DNA from: Amaurobius ferox
Taxonomy: Eukaryota > Arthropoda > Arachnida > Araneae > Amaurobiidae
Length of the DNA: 64,000 bases
Reading direction: 5' to 3'
Assembly (NCBI GenBank): GCA_951213105.1
Contig: OX578136.1
Coordinates: 70,782,230-70,846,229 of the forward strand
The notes under the pieces were generated by a model that was not told the DNA's origin, ran no database searches, and saw only the letters and a list, made by a program, of their open reading frames with translations. The translations under genes were made by a program, and so were the position numbers. Positions 1-11,892 of the stretch are shown here, one piece after another. Within the stretch, counting starts at the first letter, position 1. Each line of letters begins with the position of its first letter.

Positions 1-118
1 AATTACATACAAACATATACACTTTCAATAATATGTAAATCTTTAAAAGTTTACTATTCTACGCTAAAGCAAACCAAAAAGCTCACTATAATTTTTTTTA
101 ACAATTAATTTAAAATAC

Positions 119-526
119 TAATGTATGAAATTATTTCACTCGTGCCTATTTAATACTTCAAATTTTAAAGTATTAAATAGGCATATATTGATTTTAAAGT
201 TTAAAATCAATATATTCATGACTAATTAAATCCAAGTCTGAGTGGTTATTTTAAAAAATGGATACAAGACCTATTAGCTACATTATCGCCATATAAATAC
301 TGATGTATGAAATTTCTTCACTCCTGGTTATTTAATCCTTTAAAAACTATATATTCAAAACTAATGTTTGAAACTCAAGTCAGAGTGGTTGTTTATTAAA
401 TTGGATACAAAACCTATTCGCTACATTTTCGCTATATAAATACTAATGTATGAAATTACTTCACTCGTGGTTATTTTAATACTTTAAAATCAATATATTC
501 AAGACTAATGAAATCCAAGTCAGAGT

Positions 527-528
<2 letters not shown>
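119..528. repeat. ~142-bp AT-rich tandem repeat, about 2.7 units
   Basis: The phrase AATGTATGAAATT followed by TTCACTC recurs near 119, 301 and 443, each time followed by related text (AGTCAGAGTGG, GGATACAA, CTATTCGCTACATT). The spacing is 182 bp and then 142 bp. The first unit carries an extra ~40-bp inverted stretch (TATTAAATAGGCATATATTG, near 170-190), which explains the longer spacing. The array ends in an (AT)n run. I do not recognise the family. Confidence 0.7.

Positions 529-560
<32 letters not shown>
529..560. repeat. (AT)n microsatellite
   Basis: Uninterrupted AT dinucleotides at the end of the 142-bp tandem repeat. Similar short (AT)n tracts occur at about 3096-3118 and 3391-3425, with a C13 homopolymer near 3254. 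Confidence 0.9.
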
Positions 561-563
<3 letters not shown>

Positions 564-1190
564 ATGCAGAAAATGCATTTTGTTTATAAAAATATCTTAT
601 TTATAAGAAAATATATTTTTATCTTAACTGTGTTTGCAAAAACACATCTTCCATTGCATTATATGAATAAATGATAAATGAACAAAAGCATATTGTGAAA
701 TTTAGAAATCACATGCAGGAAACATAAAGAGTAAATATCTAGGTTTTCAAATGTTATATTCAACCACATTCTTTAAGAAACATTATGTCCATTACATAGG
801 GCAATGGGATATGATAGCAATTCCAACTCTGAAACCATGAATGATATCCGAATTCTCCCTTTTGACCCAAATGATTTCGCTCCCACTAGAATGGCAGTTT
901 TCAACAAAATGTTTATGAGCCTGCACACCCTTTTATTGCATCAATGGTAGTTTTTCTTTAGTTATTCCTTCACTGATATGTGGCATACATAGCACATTTT
1001 TTTTCAAAATAAATAAAGATATAGATGTGTTCATTCAAGTAAAGGCAGTGTGCAATTAAATTATGTGTACTAATCACATTTACTAATTATCCTATAATCA
1101 AGTTGCAGAAATAGTAAAAGAAGGAGAAGCATAGTTTTGCAAATAAATAAATATTATAATTGTCTAACATATTTGTGTCTTTCTAGACCC
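561..1190. other. unassigned AT-rich DNA
   Basis: I see no recognisable coding region, terminal repeat or RNA gene here. Confidence 0.5.
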
Positions 1191-1194
1191 TCCA

Positions 1195-1960
1195 GAATAC
1201 CCTCGGTGGCAATGAGGCCGAATCTTTGCAAACTTATAGCGGAAACCGTGAGGCAAAACCTAACTGAGTCGGGTTTTCGATTTAATCATTTCCAAGGGAA
1301 GAGAAAACGGGGGATTTTCGAAAACTCCTTGCAAACTCTCCATAAGCTCCCAGGTCACATGATAAGGACGAATATATGCTCATTTACAATATGGACCACG
1401 GAACAACATTTAATGGGGCCACATTTTCTATTTTTCCTCTGAGGGCAGGCAAATTAGGAGTCGAAAGGTCTTTCCAGGTCATCCAGAAGTCTTTTGATGA
1501 CCCGGAAAACTGAAAGTTTGCACTTTTATAGTATTAACCGAGGAACAGCATCTAACAGAGCCGAATTACTGATTTTTCCTTCAAGTTCGATAAAATAGTA
1601 GAGGATTGAGACGTTTTACAGAATACACAGAAGCCCCTTTTGACCCAGAAGATGGTATCTTTTATTCCTATAGTACCTACCCAACGACATAACTTAACGG
1701 AGTCGGGATTTCGATTTTGCCCTCGGAAACTAATAAAATGATAGGTTTTCGAAAAGTTTTGCCAGACTCGCCAGAAGCTAGTAGGCAGAATCTATGTACA
1801 GTTATAGTATCAACCAAGGGACATAACCGAGTTTAGTCGAATTTTCGATTTCTTCCCTCGGGTGTGAAGAAAAATCGGTGTCGAAAAGTTTTACATATCC
1901 TCTTAAAGCCTTCCCGTGACCTAGAAAGTAGACATTTTGACATACAGTATCGACCAACAG
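1195..1960 (+). repeat. degenerate ~141-bp minisatellite, about five units
   Basis: Diverged units are spaced about 140-145 bp apart. Each has a core like CATAACttAACGGAGTCGgg, then TTTCGATTTTTCCCTCGG, then GTCGAAAAGTTTT and a CCAGAAG phrase. Cores lie near 1258, 1402, 1543, 1685 and 1822. The small ORF at 1137-1442 runs through these units and is not a gene. A SINE abuts the right end. An inverted copy of the same unit lies near 33215-33490. Confidence 0.7.
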
Positions 1961-1961
1961 G

Positions 1962-2255
1962 GCGTAGCCCAGTGTTTAAGGCCCGGGAATTGCATGCGAA
2001 GGGCCCAAGTTCGATTCCCGGTTTTGTCAAAACTGTCCCGAATATAATATAGTGCAAATAGCTGGGTGTACCCAATAGTGTAACTATCTGGGTCCAAAAG
2101 TCCTTCCGAGAGGTTGGACGGTGTTGGGGGAAGGAGGGTACTGTACCTGTGGATACTGACCCTACTGGTTCCGAACTACATTGGATGGCACTGACCCGGC
2201 TGTCCAAACAGATGCTTTAGACCCACGGGTAGGTCGACTGGTCTGAGTAGAAAGA
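1962..2255 (+). mobile_element. tRNA-headed SINE (family S1)
   Basis: A tRNA-like head carries an A box (TAGCCCAGTGT, about 1974) and a B box (AGTTCGATTCC, about 2009). After it comes the body shared by all S1 copies in this window: AAGTCCTTCCGAGAGGTTGG, then GGAAGGAGGGTAC, GGTGGCACT-like text, CTGTCCAAACAG and GGTAGGTCG-like text. The 3' tail is AAA/AAC-rich. Pol III boxes at this spacing plus a shared tail are the signature of a SINE. It sits at the end of the 141-bp minisatellite. I see no clear target-site duplication. Confidence 0.8.
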
Positions 2256-3387
2256 AATAAATCATCAAACAACGTTAAAAATGGAACTAAACCAGTTTTT
2301 AATTAAGAAGGCTATTTTCGACGCTATGCATTGTTAAACAAATTGAAACTTTCTAAAAAAGTTCAACTTAAAATTTAAGAGTATTAGTTGCCCTGGCTTA
2401 TGCCTAAATACTAGTTAATACAGCTGTTTCGTGGATATCGCAGATCCTCTTCGTAAAAGCGAAATCTAACAAACCCGGAGTCAAGTCAAAGTGGCTCAAA
2501 GTCATAAAGAACACAAGACAAAGCAATTATAAAGTGAAAAAAGAATAAAATGATCATTTTCATTCATTTTAAAATTGGAATAATTCACTTTGTTCGGCAG
2601 CTTCGCAGGCCACAGATACACAGAAAATAGTTAAATGTATTACTCTGAGATGTTACAGAATATGTTAATATATCAACATCCGAGAGTCACGATTTTGACT
2701 CAAATAAGATACTTTCTTTTACATGCGCTATCTGTTGTAGGGAAAGTAAAAATAAAACTTTATAGGAAATTATGGCACATAGTATCTTTATGTAACTAAC
2801 TAAATAATAATCCTTGCACCATAAATTCCATAAGCCATTCAATGCTTAAGAAGTGTGTGCTAAGGTATAAATTACCAATTCTGCAATCTGAATTTATTAC
2901 ATGGAGCATTATGTTTGTTCCAGATCATTTACTCCATTCTATTACGCTGTTGAATTGAGAAGGAATAAACAAATACTATTAAGTACACTCGATTGAGCAA
3001 GCTAAATTATTCAGGGACGTGATTAAAATTTTATGTTAAGGTTCTAAGAATATCGGTATAACCAATAATATTATTATATTACCTTTATGCTTTTATATAT
3101 ATATATATATATATATATTGCACAATGATATAGATTTTAGACTACATTACATTGTGTAAAGCATGGTCTAACTCCAATTCTTAAGAAAAGGAATGTCTTA
3201 CTCCATGATTTAAAATCTTTATGGAAGTAACCATGGAGTTAAAGAGTCCTTTAACCCCCCCCCCCCGGTTATATCTCAAATACTTATCATTTTCCTCAGG
3301 CTTTTGCTCAGTAATGTAAGTATAATACATTTGATCTGAAATTCATTTAATTTAAATAATACGTATATGGTCTATGTTTGATTTGAT

Positions 3388-3426
<39 letters not shown>

Positions 3427-4839
3427 CAAACAATTTCTTGCTTGTGTAATATATTTTGACAATAAAATGATCAAAAACAGTTTGAGCTTGACATTGATTA
3501 TAATTATGCATACATACTACCTCTTATAAATTTCAGTGGAATAAATAAGTTTTAAAATAATAAATTGTATACAATTTATTTATTTTACTATTAAATATTC
3601 AGCAATTTAATGAAATTATGGCACATACGTTAGTAAAAACTTCCATGAAACATACACAAAGGCTTTCTATTTTTTCCAATCAGAATGTAAAACTACACAG
3701 AACAAAGAGTTTATGTAATTTAAACTCTTCACTTTTTGACACAGTTGAAGGCAAATGGTTTTCCCCCTCTTCAAAGTTAAAACGATTACTTTTCTATAAA
3801 TAAAACTGTTTAGAATTGTTTCACTGAAACCTGCGTATTTAAACACAAAGAAAAATAAGCGGAGTGTTCTTTGAAGTATTTGCTTACAATAGAAGCACAT
3901 TATTTCGTAACCAAACAATTGAATATTTCATAGAATAAAAGAAAATCAACGGGGTTGTGTTTTGGTAAAAACGTTTATGAAATAATGAAAATATGTGATA
4001 GATTCTTGGACGTATATTTTTTTTTATCTAATGCAATTTTGCATATATTTTTAATAGGATAGTAATTTTTCAAGAATAAGTGTAAACCAAATAGTTTAAG
4101 CCATTAAAATATGTTAGCCTACTTACGTATTAATCAATGAATTTATGTATATTGACAAATACTGTATTCTGAAATTTTGTATTAAACTGAAGTTCAATAT
4201 CTGATGAGTCCTTGCTGTATGAGAATTTAAAATTTGATTTAAAGCATTTTAATAAAATCATCAGAAAAATTTTGTAAAGGAAAAATTCAATTTGCAATTA
4301 ATAACAGCGTGCCTTCATGGGAGATTTGATCTATATTGAGCAATATGCTCTTTAAGCGAGGGCAATTTGGGCTTAAAATGCGTCAGTTTTTCAAATATGT
4401 TTGGGGACTTGGGATTGTTTTAAAATACGAAAATGCTTCAAGTTTCCAAATGACAGAGGAAGTAATATTTGAGATTTAAAGGTAGACATAATTTCAAATG
4501 AATATCAGTTCCATTCATTATTTCGTACGATAAATCTACAATTAAAATTTAGGATCTTCAAATAATTTTTGTATTAAAGAAAAAATAGTGTAGTACAGTC
4601 TATACAGCAAAATGACAGTTAAGAATGCACTATGGATATAAATAGTTCTCATATAGTATATATTGACATATGTTAACTAAAAACATTTTTTTCATCAGTG
4701 TCATTAAATGGTTGGCAACTTAATGACGATAACAATTTAAAATCACGTAAATTCTTAAAGAACCAAACATTTTTTTAAATATTTCTTTATAGTAATATGG
4801 ATAAAATAATGAAAATAAAAAAAATATGAACAGAAAATC
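2256..4839. other. unassigned AT-rich DNA
   Basis: Contains (AT)n tracts and a poly-C run but no gene or terminal structure that I can support. The small overlapping ORFs near 3600-3920 have no recognisable motif. Confidence 0.5.
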
Positions 4840-5215
4840 ATAAAAATATCTCGAACAAACTTAGGAACGAAATAGTACCATAAAAATATGCCAATTGACT
4901 TATGAAATAAAGTTCATAAAACGGGTACAGAATAATTTCTGAACAAATCATTAACAGATAGCAATAACTGATGAACAAAAGATCATAAAAGTATACTGAA
5001 TAATTTATAATCAAAAGATCATGAAAGGATATGGAATAACTTATGAAGGAAATATTTTAAAAATATACAGAATAAGTTATGAACAAAAGATTCTAAAAAG
5101 ATACAGAATAAGTTATGAGCAAAAGATTCTAAAAATATACAGAATAAGCTATGAAGAAAATATTTTAAAAAGTTATAATAACTTATGAACAGAAGATAAG
5201 GATGTACAGAATAAT
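4840..5215. repeat. ~36-38-bp minisatellite, about ten units
   Basis: Units of the form GAACAAAAGATTCTAAAA followed by TACAGAATAAGTTAT repeat with moderate divergence. The four units between about 5040 and 5170 are the most alike. Confidence 0.8.
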
Positions 5216-6406
5216 GTACAAAATATCATAGAATAATACCATTTTCTTTCGTATACTATTTATAATACCAGTGGATTTAAACAATGCCAAATTTGGATAC
5301 AATTGAATTGAATCCAGCTCTATACTCCAGATATATGTCCAAGAAAAGTTTTAAAATGATAAATGAAAATCCAAAGGATAACTTTAAATATTAAAGTAAC
5401 ATTTCATTTAACCGATTTTGGTATATTTAATTTTCCTGGAAATAAATATATTGTCCTTAAGCTAGCGGAGTTTATTGGATTTATCCATATCAAAATGTTT
5501 ATCTGTATCACTGAGTTTATTGGATTTATCTATATCACAAAATGATAGTTCGGCTTTCACAAGTAAAGAAATATAAATTATTTTCCTATAATCCTGTTTA
5601 TCATATGAATATGGGGAAAATAAATGTGCAAATCTTATTGGAAAATGGGATATATCCCAGTTGGCGATTTTCCATAAAAATCTCATTGTACTTATCACTT
5701 TTGCACGTTTGATTGAGAGGGAAATAATATCCCATTTTCCATAACAGAATGTTGTGAAGGTGTAATAGAAATATATATTCAGTTTTTTAGATACTATTTC
5801 ATTCCGTCATTTATGGTTGGATTTATACTAATATAATCCAAAAATTGTAAAATAAACATTAAATAATATATAAACTATATACTAGCTGCAGTGACCGCAG
5901 TCACCAGTCATTTGTTGTTGCAATACTTCTTCATTAATTAGTATTTCCAAGAGAAATTAACTCAATTTAATTAATAAACTAATTAATTTAACTGGCTGCT
6001 GCACTACCTATGCTATAACTGAACAAACTAAAACAGGGCGTATAGGTCACTGCACAGTGACGTATCCTGCAGAACTCGTAAATGAGTGGCAGCTACGTGT
6101 GAGATTGTGTACCACTGCGGTCCTTCAAGCAATAACGAATTATACAATCAGTTTTTCTTAAAGAAATTAACGAAACATATAAAACAAATCGTTTATTATT
6201 ATTTTTGTCCTTACAATTGTTTTTTTTTTTGCCACCTACGTATATGAAGGCCGAGTAAGGAAATATGCTTCCAATTTTTTTTTTTTTTTTACATGAAAGT
6301 ATATAAATTTACTCTAATTTCTGTGAATAATAGAAACGATAATTAGCATGTGATAATTAATAACTTTGGCATTTCTGCAACAATAGTTTTATTATCACAA
6401 CACGAC
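5216..6406. other. unassigned DNA, possible repeat fragment near 5880-6150
   Basis: Around 5877 the text TATACTAGCTGCAGTGACCG resembles the ends of arthropod repeats (TATACTAGCTG...). The next ~270 bases are less AT-rich than the surroundings. I could not find a matching second end, so I leave it unassigned. Confidence 0.3.
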
Positions 6407-7403
6407 ATCTATAATAATAAGGGAAGATGTCTGTTTGGTTTTTTGTTTTTTCGTCTGTTCGTCTGCGTCGTCTGTAGCGGAACATTTAATCAGCCTTAAA
6501 ATTTGATACACAGGTATTTTAGAACCCGGAAAGGTGCACCTTGGTGTTATTTATGTAATTCTAATTAATTTTTATTTATTTTTTTTTCTTGCCCGATTTA
6601 ATATGATTTTAAGAAATTTCCACACGAATTGGTTTCTTAGCGACCGACAATATTATTAAAAACTTTTAACTAACACTAACAAAACAATTAAATTACAAAC
6701 AATTACAAACACTAACAAAACAATTAAATAATTCTTTTCAAATAAATTTTAAACAGAATCAGTAGTGTTAATAGTTGAATTTGCGTGAATTTTTAAAGTA
6801 TTTATACTTTTCGTGTTTGAAAGACGTACCCGATTTTAAAATTGAGATATAAAATTTGACTGACAATCCCATCTCCCTAATTTAGCAGATATATCTTTGA
6901 ATATCAAACACTGTTCCAATAAAAAATGGCCTAACTCCTGTATTCCGTTCATTAACTATGAATTTTTATGTAAAACCACATACATTTTCAAAGGGGGTTT
7001 TCTTTTTGAAGTACGAGTCTGGAACGCTGTAGGAAGCCAAGTATTACGATTCGACGTCATTAATAAAAACTGACGTCATCTCCTTAGAAATTTATTTAGA
7101 TTGCTAGCTGGTACAAGGAGCAAAAATATTAAAGTTGCAAGAATTTTTATTTAGAAAACCTGGACGTTTATGTAGTGAATCATTTCAAAAGACCTTATTT
7201 AGTTCGTGCCAATGGAGCTTTTTTAGTATGCATCAAAAAAGCCTTTTACGGGAGTTTCAAAAGATATTAGACATCAGTGCAGAGGGTAAAAATCGTATTA
7301 AAGGCTTAATATACATTTTGTTAGGGCGTAGCATTCGATGAGCTTAATGCCGTGACCCAGTCGCTTTATGTACCAGAGAAGCAGTCTAAGGTGTGATTAG
7401 GTG

Positions 7404-7566
7404 TGCTCTTCTACTTCAAGCCACACCGTTCGACCGGCCCGAAGGTGTAAAATACCTGTTTGGACAGCCAGGAAGTGCCACAAAATTTAGAAAGAAATCT
7501 AGTAGGGGTCGCATCTACAGGGACCGTAACCTCCTTCCGTTACCAACAACTTCCCGAAAAGATCAT
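7404..7566 (-). mobile_element. 5'-truncated SINE (family S1)
   Basis: On the minus strand this reads as the S1 body: GGAAGGAGGTTACGGTCCC, then GTGGCACTTCCTGGC, CTGTCCAAACAGG and a CGGGCCGGTCG box. The 3' tail is rich in GAA. The head with the pol III boxes is missing. It lies inside the element at 6407-9306. The 61-residue ORF at 7393-7578 is a chance frame through it. Confidence 0.75.
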
Positions 7567-7744
7567 GTGTCTTTGTAATTTAAGCATGTTCTCGCGCAAC
7601 ATATGCTAAGCCTATCAAAAAACATAAGTAATCCAATAAATCACTGCTTTAAATGCCGGGCAACATTGAGTACAGTATTTAGTACTGAATACTAGCCGAA
7701 TACCCGTTGAAAATTAATGGTCTAGCAATAAGCAACCCCGGAAT

Positions 7745-9270
7745 AATGTAAATTTTTGAATAATTCGCGTTTCATATTTATTTGGCAAATCGAATATTTT
7801 GGAGTGCAGAAACCCCTAAAAAAGGAAAATACTGGTAAACTTAAATTGAGCATTTCTTCCTTCCTAACTATCTACACGTACGCCACATTGAATTCTATCT
7901 CATCCCCAAGCATTGTTACTTTATCATTTCTCTTTTCAAACGTTTTCTTGTGAAGCACACCCATAAGTGACCATTTTTGAAAAACTTTGTTTGTCTTGGG
8001 TTTTTTATCAGATGATTGGCCCATATACCAAATATCAAGTCTCTATTACATTTATAAGGAAGCGAGCCTCATTTATTCGGAAAATTGAACATATTAGTGT
8101 GCGGCACCCCTTAAAGTAACAAATATTGGAAATCCGAAATTTCACACTTTCTTTCTTTCAAACTATCTACCCGCAGCATCTTATCGCGAAGCATATTTTT
8201 TCTATCAATTCACCTTTCGAACGTTTTCCTTTTTTGTGTGTAACACTAACTTAATGAACTCTTTTGTCAAACCGTATTCATCTTTGGTGTTTTTATCAAA
8301 TGGTTAGCCCATATACTAAATTTCAAATCTCTATAACATTGTAAAGTAGACGTTTTTCATTTGTTCGGCAAATCGAATATTTTAGTGAGCGGTACCCCCT
8401 ACAATAGAAAATGTTGGAAAACTGAAATTGCACACTTCCTTCTTTTCCAACTTTTTCCCCGTACACCAAATTTGAAGTCTCTATCTCATCGCGAAGCATT
8501 CTTTTACTATCATTTCACCACTAAAATGTTTTAGTGTGGAGTACCCACTCCCTTAAATATACATTTTTGAAAAACTATATCCTTCTTGTGTTTTCTATCA
8601 AATGATTCAGACATATACCAAATATCAAGCCTATATCACTTTTAAAAGGGGCACTTCTACTTTATTCCAAAAATCGAACATTTTGGTGTGCGGCACCCCT
8701 TAAAGTAGAAAAAAATTTAAACTGAAATTATACACTTTCTTCCTTCTAAGCTGTCTACCCTTATACAAAATTTGATACCTCTATCTCATCCCGAAGCATG
8801 TTTCTTTATCAATCCACCTTTCGAACGTTTTTCTCTGTAGCACCCACTTAAACGACCATTTTTGTAAAACTGTATTCGTCTTGGGTGTTTTCGTCAAATG
8901 ATTAACTCTTATACCAAATTTCAAGCCTCAATCAAATTTTAAAGGAGCCTTTTCTCATTTATTCGGTAAATCGAGCATTTTGGTGTGCGGCACCCCCTTA
9001 AGTAGAAAATATTGGAAATATGAAATTGCACACTTTCTTTCTTTTGAACGATTTACCTATGCACCAAATTTGAAGTCTCTGTCTTATCGCAAAGCATGCT
9101 TTCTTATCATTTCACATTTCGAACACTTTGGTGTGTAGTATCCCCTGTAGAGAACATTTTCTAAAAACGTTTCAATTTTTCCTGGGAGTTTTGTCGAACG
9201 ACCGAGCCGTGTACCAAATTGCATGTCACTATCTACTCGGGAAGTGCCTAAAAAAGCGTGACAGACGGAC
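7745..9270 (+). repeat. tandem array of ~295-bp units, each of two related halves
   Basis: The phrase TTTTGGTGTGCGGCACCCCT recurs, with changes, near 7800, 8098, 8383, 8683 and 8980. A diverged half-unit version (GTGTGGAGTACCCACT-like) falls between them near 7950, 8245, 8540, 8835 and 9130. Each half is followed by ATACCAAATTTCAAG or CACCAAATTTGAAGTCTCTA and ATCTCATCGCGAAGCAT-like text. This makes a dimeric higher-order unit built from ~150-bp monomers. The last unit runs into a GACA microsatellite. Confidence 0.85.
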
Positions 9271-9306
9271 AGACAGACGGACACTTGGCAATTAGTATAT
9301 ATAGAT

Positions 9307-9757
9307 AGATAATTGAAATTGGGAATATTATGAGATATATAGGATTTTGACATTTTCGGGTAGTTTGGCGGTTTCTTAGAGTTCAGCAAATAACTCGTCA
9401 TGTAGACGGTGTTTTTCTGAAAGTATTGAAAGTATCTACAAAGTAAATACTTTCAGTAGTAATAATTAAATACTTTCTTACATTTTGAGCAAAGTTTTAT
9501 TTATTTCTAAAAGCAGATGGAACTGGTTGAAGATTTAGACACATTTTAATATAATTATTTATAGTATATGCTTGAATGTAGTATATGCATGAATAGTATA
9601 TGTATGAAACGTAATGTTTTGGAATGGTCTCTAAATTTCTTGCATATGTTTCTGTAATCCGAAAATATGCATTCATAAACTCTTTGACCGAATTTAGTGA
9701 AATTTGGCAGTATCACGAAATATGAATTCATCAGATGCTCTGTAGATTTTTATATAA
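9307..9757. other. unassigned AT-rich DNA
   Basis: Short internal repeats such as AGTATATGCATGAATAGTATATG near 9580 are visible. No gene or element end is supported. Confidence 0.5.
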
Positions 9758-9759
9758 AA

Positions 9760-10531
9760 AAAAATCTGAAGTGCACATGACTTTCCCTGCAGACTTATAT
9801 CCACGTTCTCTTTATTTTAATTGAATTTAATTCACTTTTAATTCAATTTTCGTTCTCATTTGTTAACTGGACTTATTTTCAAAAGTGGCGTAGAGAAAAT
9901 ACGAAAAAACTAATATATCTCGAGAACGGCTAGTCCTAGTGTAATGGCGTTGATCGCATTCTTTTCTTCGTTAGAAATTACGTATAAAATAGCTTTTAAT
10001 GGATATATTTGAGAATACGTAGTTTCATATTTTAGATTTTGATGATTTATGCGGGCCATTTTACAAAAAAGGCAGGTTATGTTTTTCCGAATAGCACCAA
10101 ATTCTAATCTGCACCAGGGTAACCCACAAAGAACTTATCGGCCGAATTTTGTGAAATTCGGTCCATTAGTTTTTCAGCTACAGTAGATACAGGCTTTTGC
10201 GGGCCATTTCGCAAAAAAAAGGAGGGTTCTTTTATCGCGAATCGTACTCAAAACTAATCACCACCAGAATCGCCCACAAGGGATTTACCTACCGTATTTT
10301 ATGAAATTCGGTCAATTACTTATTTTAGATAGAGTGGATACAAAATATGCACAGACAGACAGACAGACAGACACACAGACAGACACACACACACAGACAT
10401 CAAGCCAAAAATAGTTTCTTCGTGTTCTAGAGGTCTCAAAACGTGTAGATCCTTCGAAAACACAAGTTGCTATTTTCGACAGGATTCCAATTCTTTCCCT
10501 ATACATTACCATGTATTGCAGGGAAAGTAAA
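9760..10531 (+). mobile_element. Helentron/DINE-1-like element, family B (copy B1, head-to-tail with B2)
   Basis: Family B starts AAATCTGATGTGGGCAGCAC, with a small ATGTG/CACAT palindrome, then a subterminal ACTTTCCCTGCAGAC. The body includes ATATCTCGAGAACGGCTAG, GCGGGCCATTT and ACCAAATTTTGTGAAATTCG. Near the 3' end is a (CAGA)n microsatellite (10348-10390). The end is a hairpin of ACTTTCCCTATACAT and ATGTATTGCAGGGAAAGT. The 5' subterminal motif equals the hairpin's left arm. A subterminal repeat, GTCY-type microsatellite and 3' stem-loop are the plan known for DINE-1/HINE elements mobilised by Helentrons. No protein is encoded; the cysteine-rich minus-strand ORF here translates the microsatellite. 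Confidence 0.75.
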
Positions 10532-11335
10532 AATCTGATGGGGGCAGCACATGTCTTTCCCTGCGGACTTATATTCACATTCTCTTTATTTTAAATAAAT
10601 GTAATTCAATTTCAATTCAATTCCCGTTCCCATTTGATAACTGGAATTATTTTCAAAGGTGGCGTAGAGAAAATACGAAACAACTAAAATATCTCGAGAA
10701 CGGCTAGTCCTAGTGTAATGGGGTTGGTTTTATTCTTTTGTTCCTTAAAAATCACGTATTAAACAATCATTTAATGGATATATTTGAGCATACGGAGTTT
10801 TTATTTTATTTTTGGCGATTTTTGCGGGCCATTTTGCAAAACAAGGCAGGTTATTTTTTTCTGAATCGTACCAAATCTAATCAGCACCAGGGTGTCCCAC
10901 AAGTGACTTATCTACCAAATTTTGTGGAATTCGGTCCACTAGTTTTTCAGCTAGAGTGGATACAAGCTTCTGCGGGTCATTTCGCAAAAATGGCTGGTTC
11001 TTTTACCCCGAATCGTACCCAAAACTAAAGCACCAGATACGCCTACAAGTGACTTACCTACCAAATTTTATGAAATTCGGTCAATTACTTTTTAGTAAGA
11101 GTGTATACAAAATCTACACAAACAGACACATAGACAGACAGACAGACACATAGACAGACAGACAGACACACAGACAGACACATAGATACACACACAGATG
11201 TCACGCCAAAAATAGTTTATTCGTTTTCTAGAGGTCTCGAAACGTGTAGATCCGTCGAAAACTCGAGTTGCTATTTTCGGCATGATTCCAATACTTTCCC
11301 TAAACATTACCATGTATTGCATGGAAAGTAAAAAT
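10532..11335 (+). mobile_element. Helentron/DINE-1-like element, family B (copy B2)
   Basis: A second family B copy begins directly after the hairpin of B1: the shared text GGGAAAGTAAAAATCTGATG spans the junction at about 10521-10540. It repeats the whole B plan. A longer (CAGA)n tract lies at about 11118-11190 and the 3' hairpin at about 11290-11332. The two copies are similar along their whole length but differ by many substitutions and by the microsatellite length. Confidence 0.75.
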
Positions 11336-11890
11336 GGTAAAATAATTATTTTCCCTTAAATAAACCATATAAAATCGGTAAAAATAAAAACAGAAGACGG
11401 ATATGCAATTATTATTTTATGTGTAATGAAATATAATATAAATGTGTAATTATAAATGTGATAGTAACAGAATAATATGTAGCATTTTTGTACATTAGTT
11501 ACATATTCATGTACAAGTAATATTTAGTAAAAATCGAAAGGAGCTAGTTCCACTAGACTACGATAATAGATTCTGAAAGTTGGTATCATTTATGCATACA
11601 AAAAGTTTAAAAATTAAAATCAAAATTTGATGAAAGCCACTTGTATAAAAACTGCTTATTATGCAAAAAGTTTTTCAATAATAAGAAAAAATGATTATTC
11701 ACTTTAAATATAGTTTATAAAATAAATTAAAAAATTATGTTTTTAAAACATATTTACGAAATCGTTATAGTACTTATGTACTCCATAGACCTACTAATAA
11801 TTGATTTGCTTCAGTCTAAATACAATACCGTTCATTTTTAAAACTAATTTTTCATCCATTTCTTTACTATTTAAATCAGAAAACAATTAG
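11336..11890. other. unassigned AT-rich DNA
   Basis: Nothing recognisable between two Helentron-like copies. Confidence 0.5.
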
Positions 11891-11892
11891 TA

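Larger units (their letters stand above)
6407..9306 (+). mobile_element. non-autonomous element with internal tandem array (Helitron/Helentron-like candidate)
   Basis: The left end reads ATCTATAATAATAAG and the right end ATTAGTATATATAGAT. They share a short inverted terminal ATCTATA. Just inside the left end is a GTCTGTT/GTCTGCGTCGTCTG stretch, and just inside the right end is GACAGACGGACAGACAGACG. GTCY-type microsatellites near the ends are typical of DINE-1/Helentron derivatives, some of which also carry internal tandem repeats of ~150 bp. Here 7745-9270 is a tandem array. No protein is encoded. A SINE is nested at 7404-7566. The boundaries are inferred from one copy only, so another class of element is possible. 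Confidence 0.5.

Noticed and set aside
10312..11322. Cysteine/valine/serine-rich ORFs on the minus strand (10312-10578 and 11092-11322)
   Set aside because: They translate the (CAGA)n/(CA)n microsatellites of family B elements and have no conserved domain.
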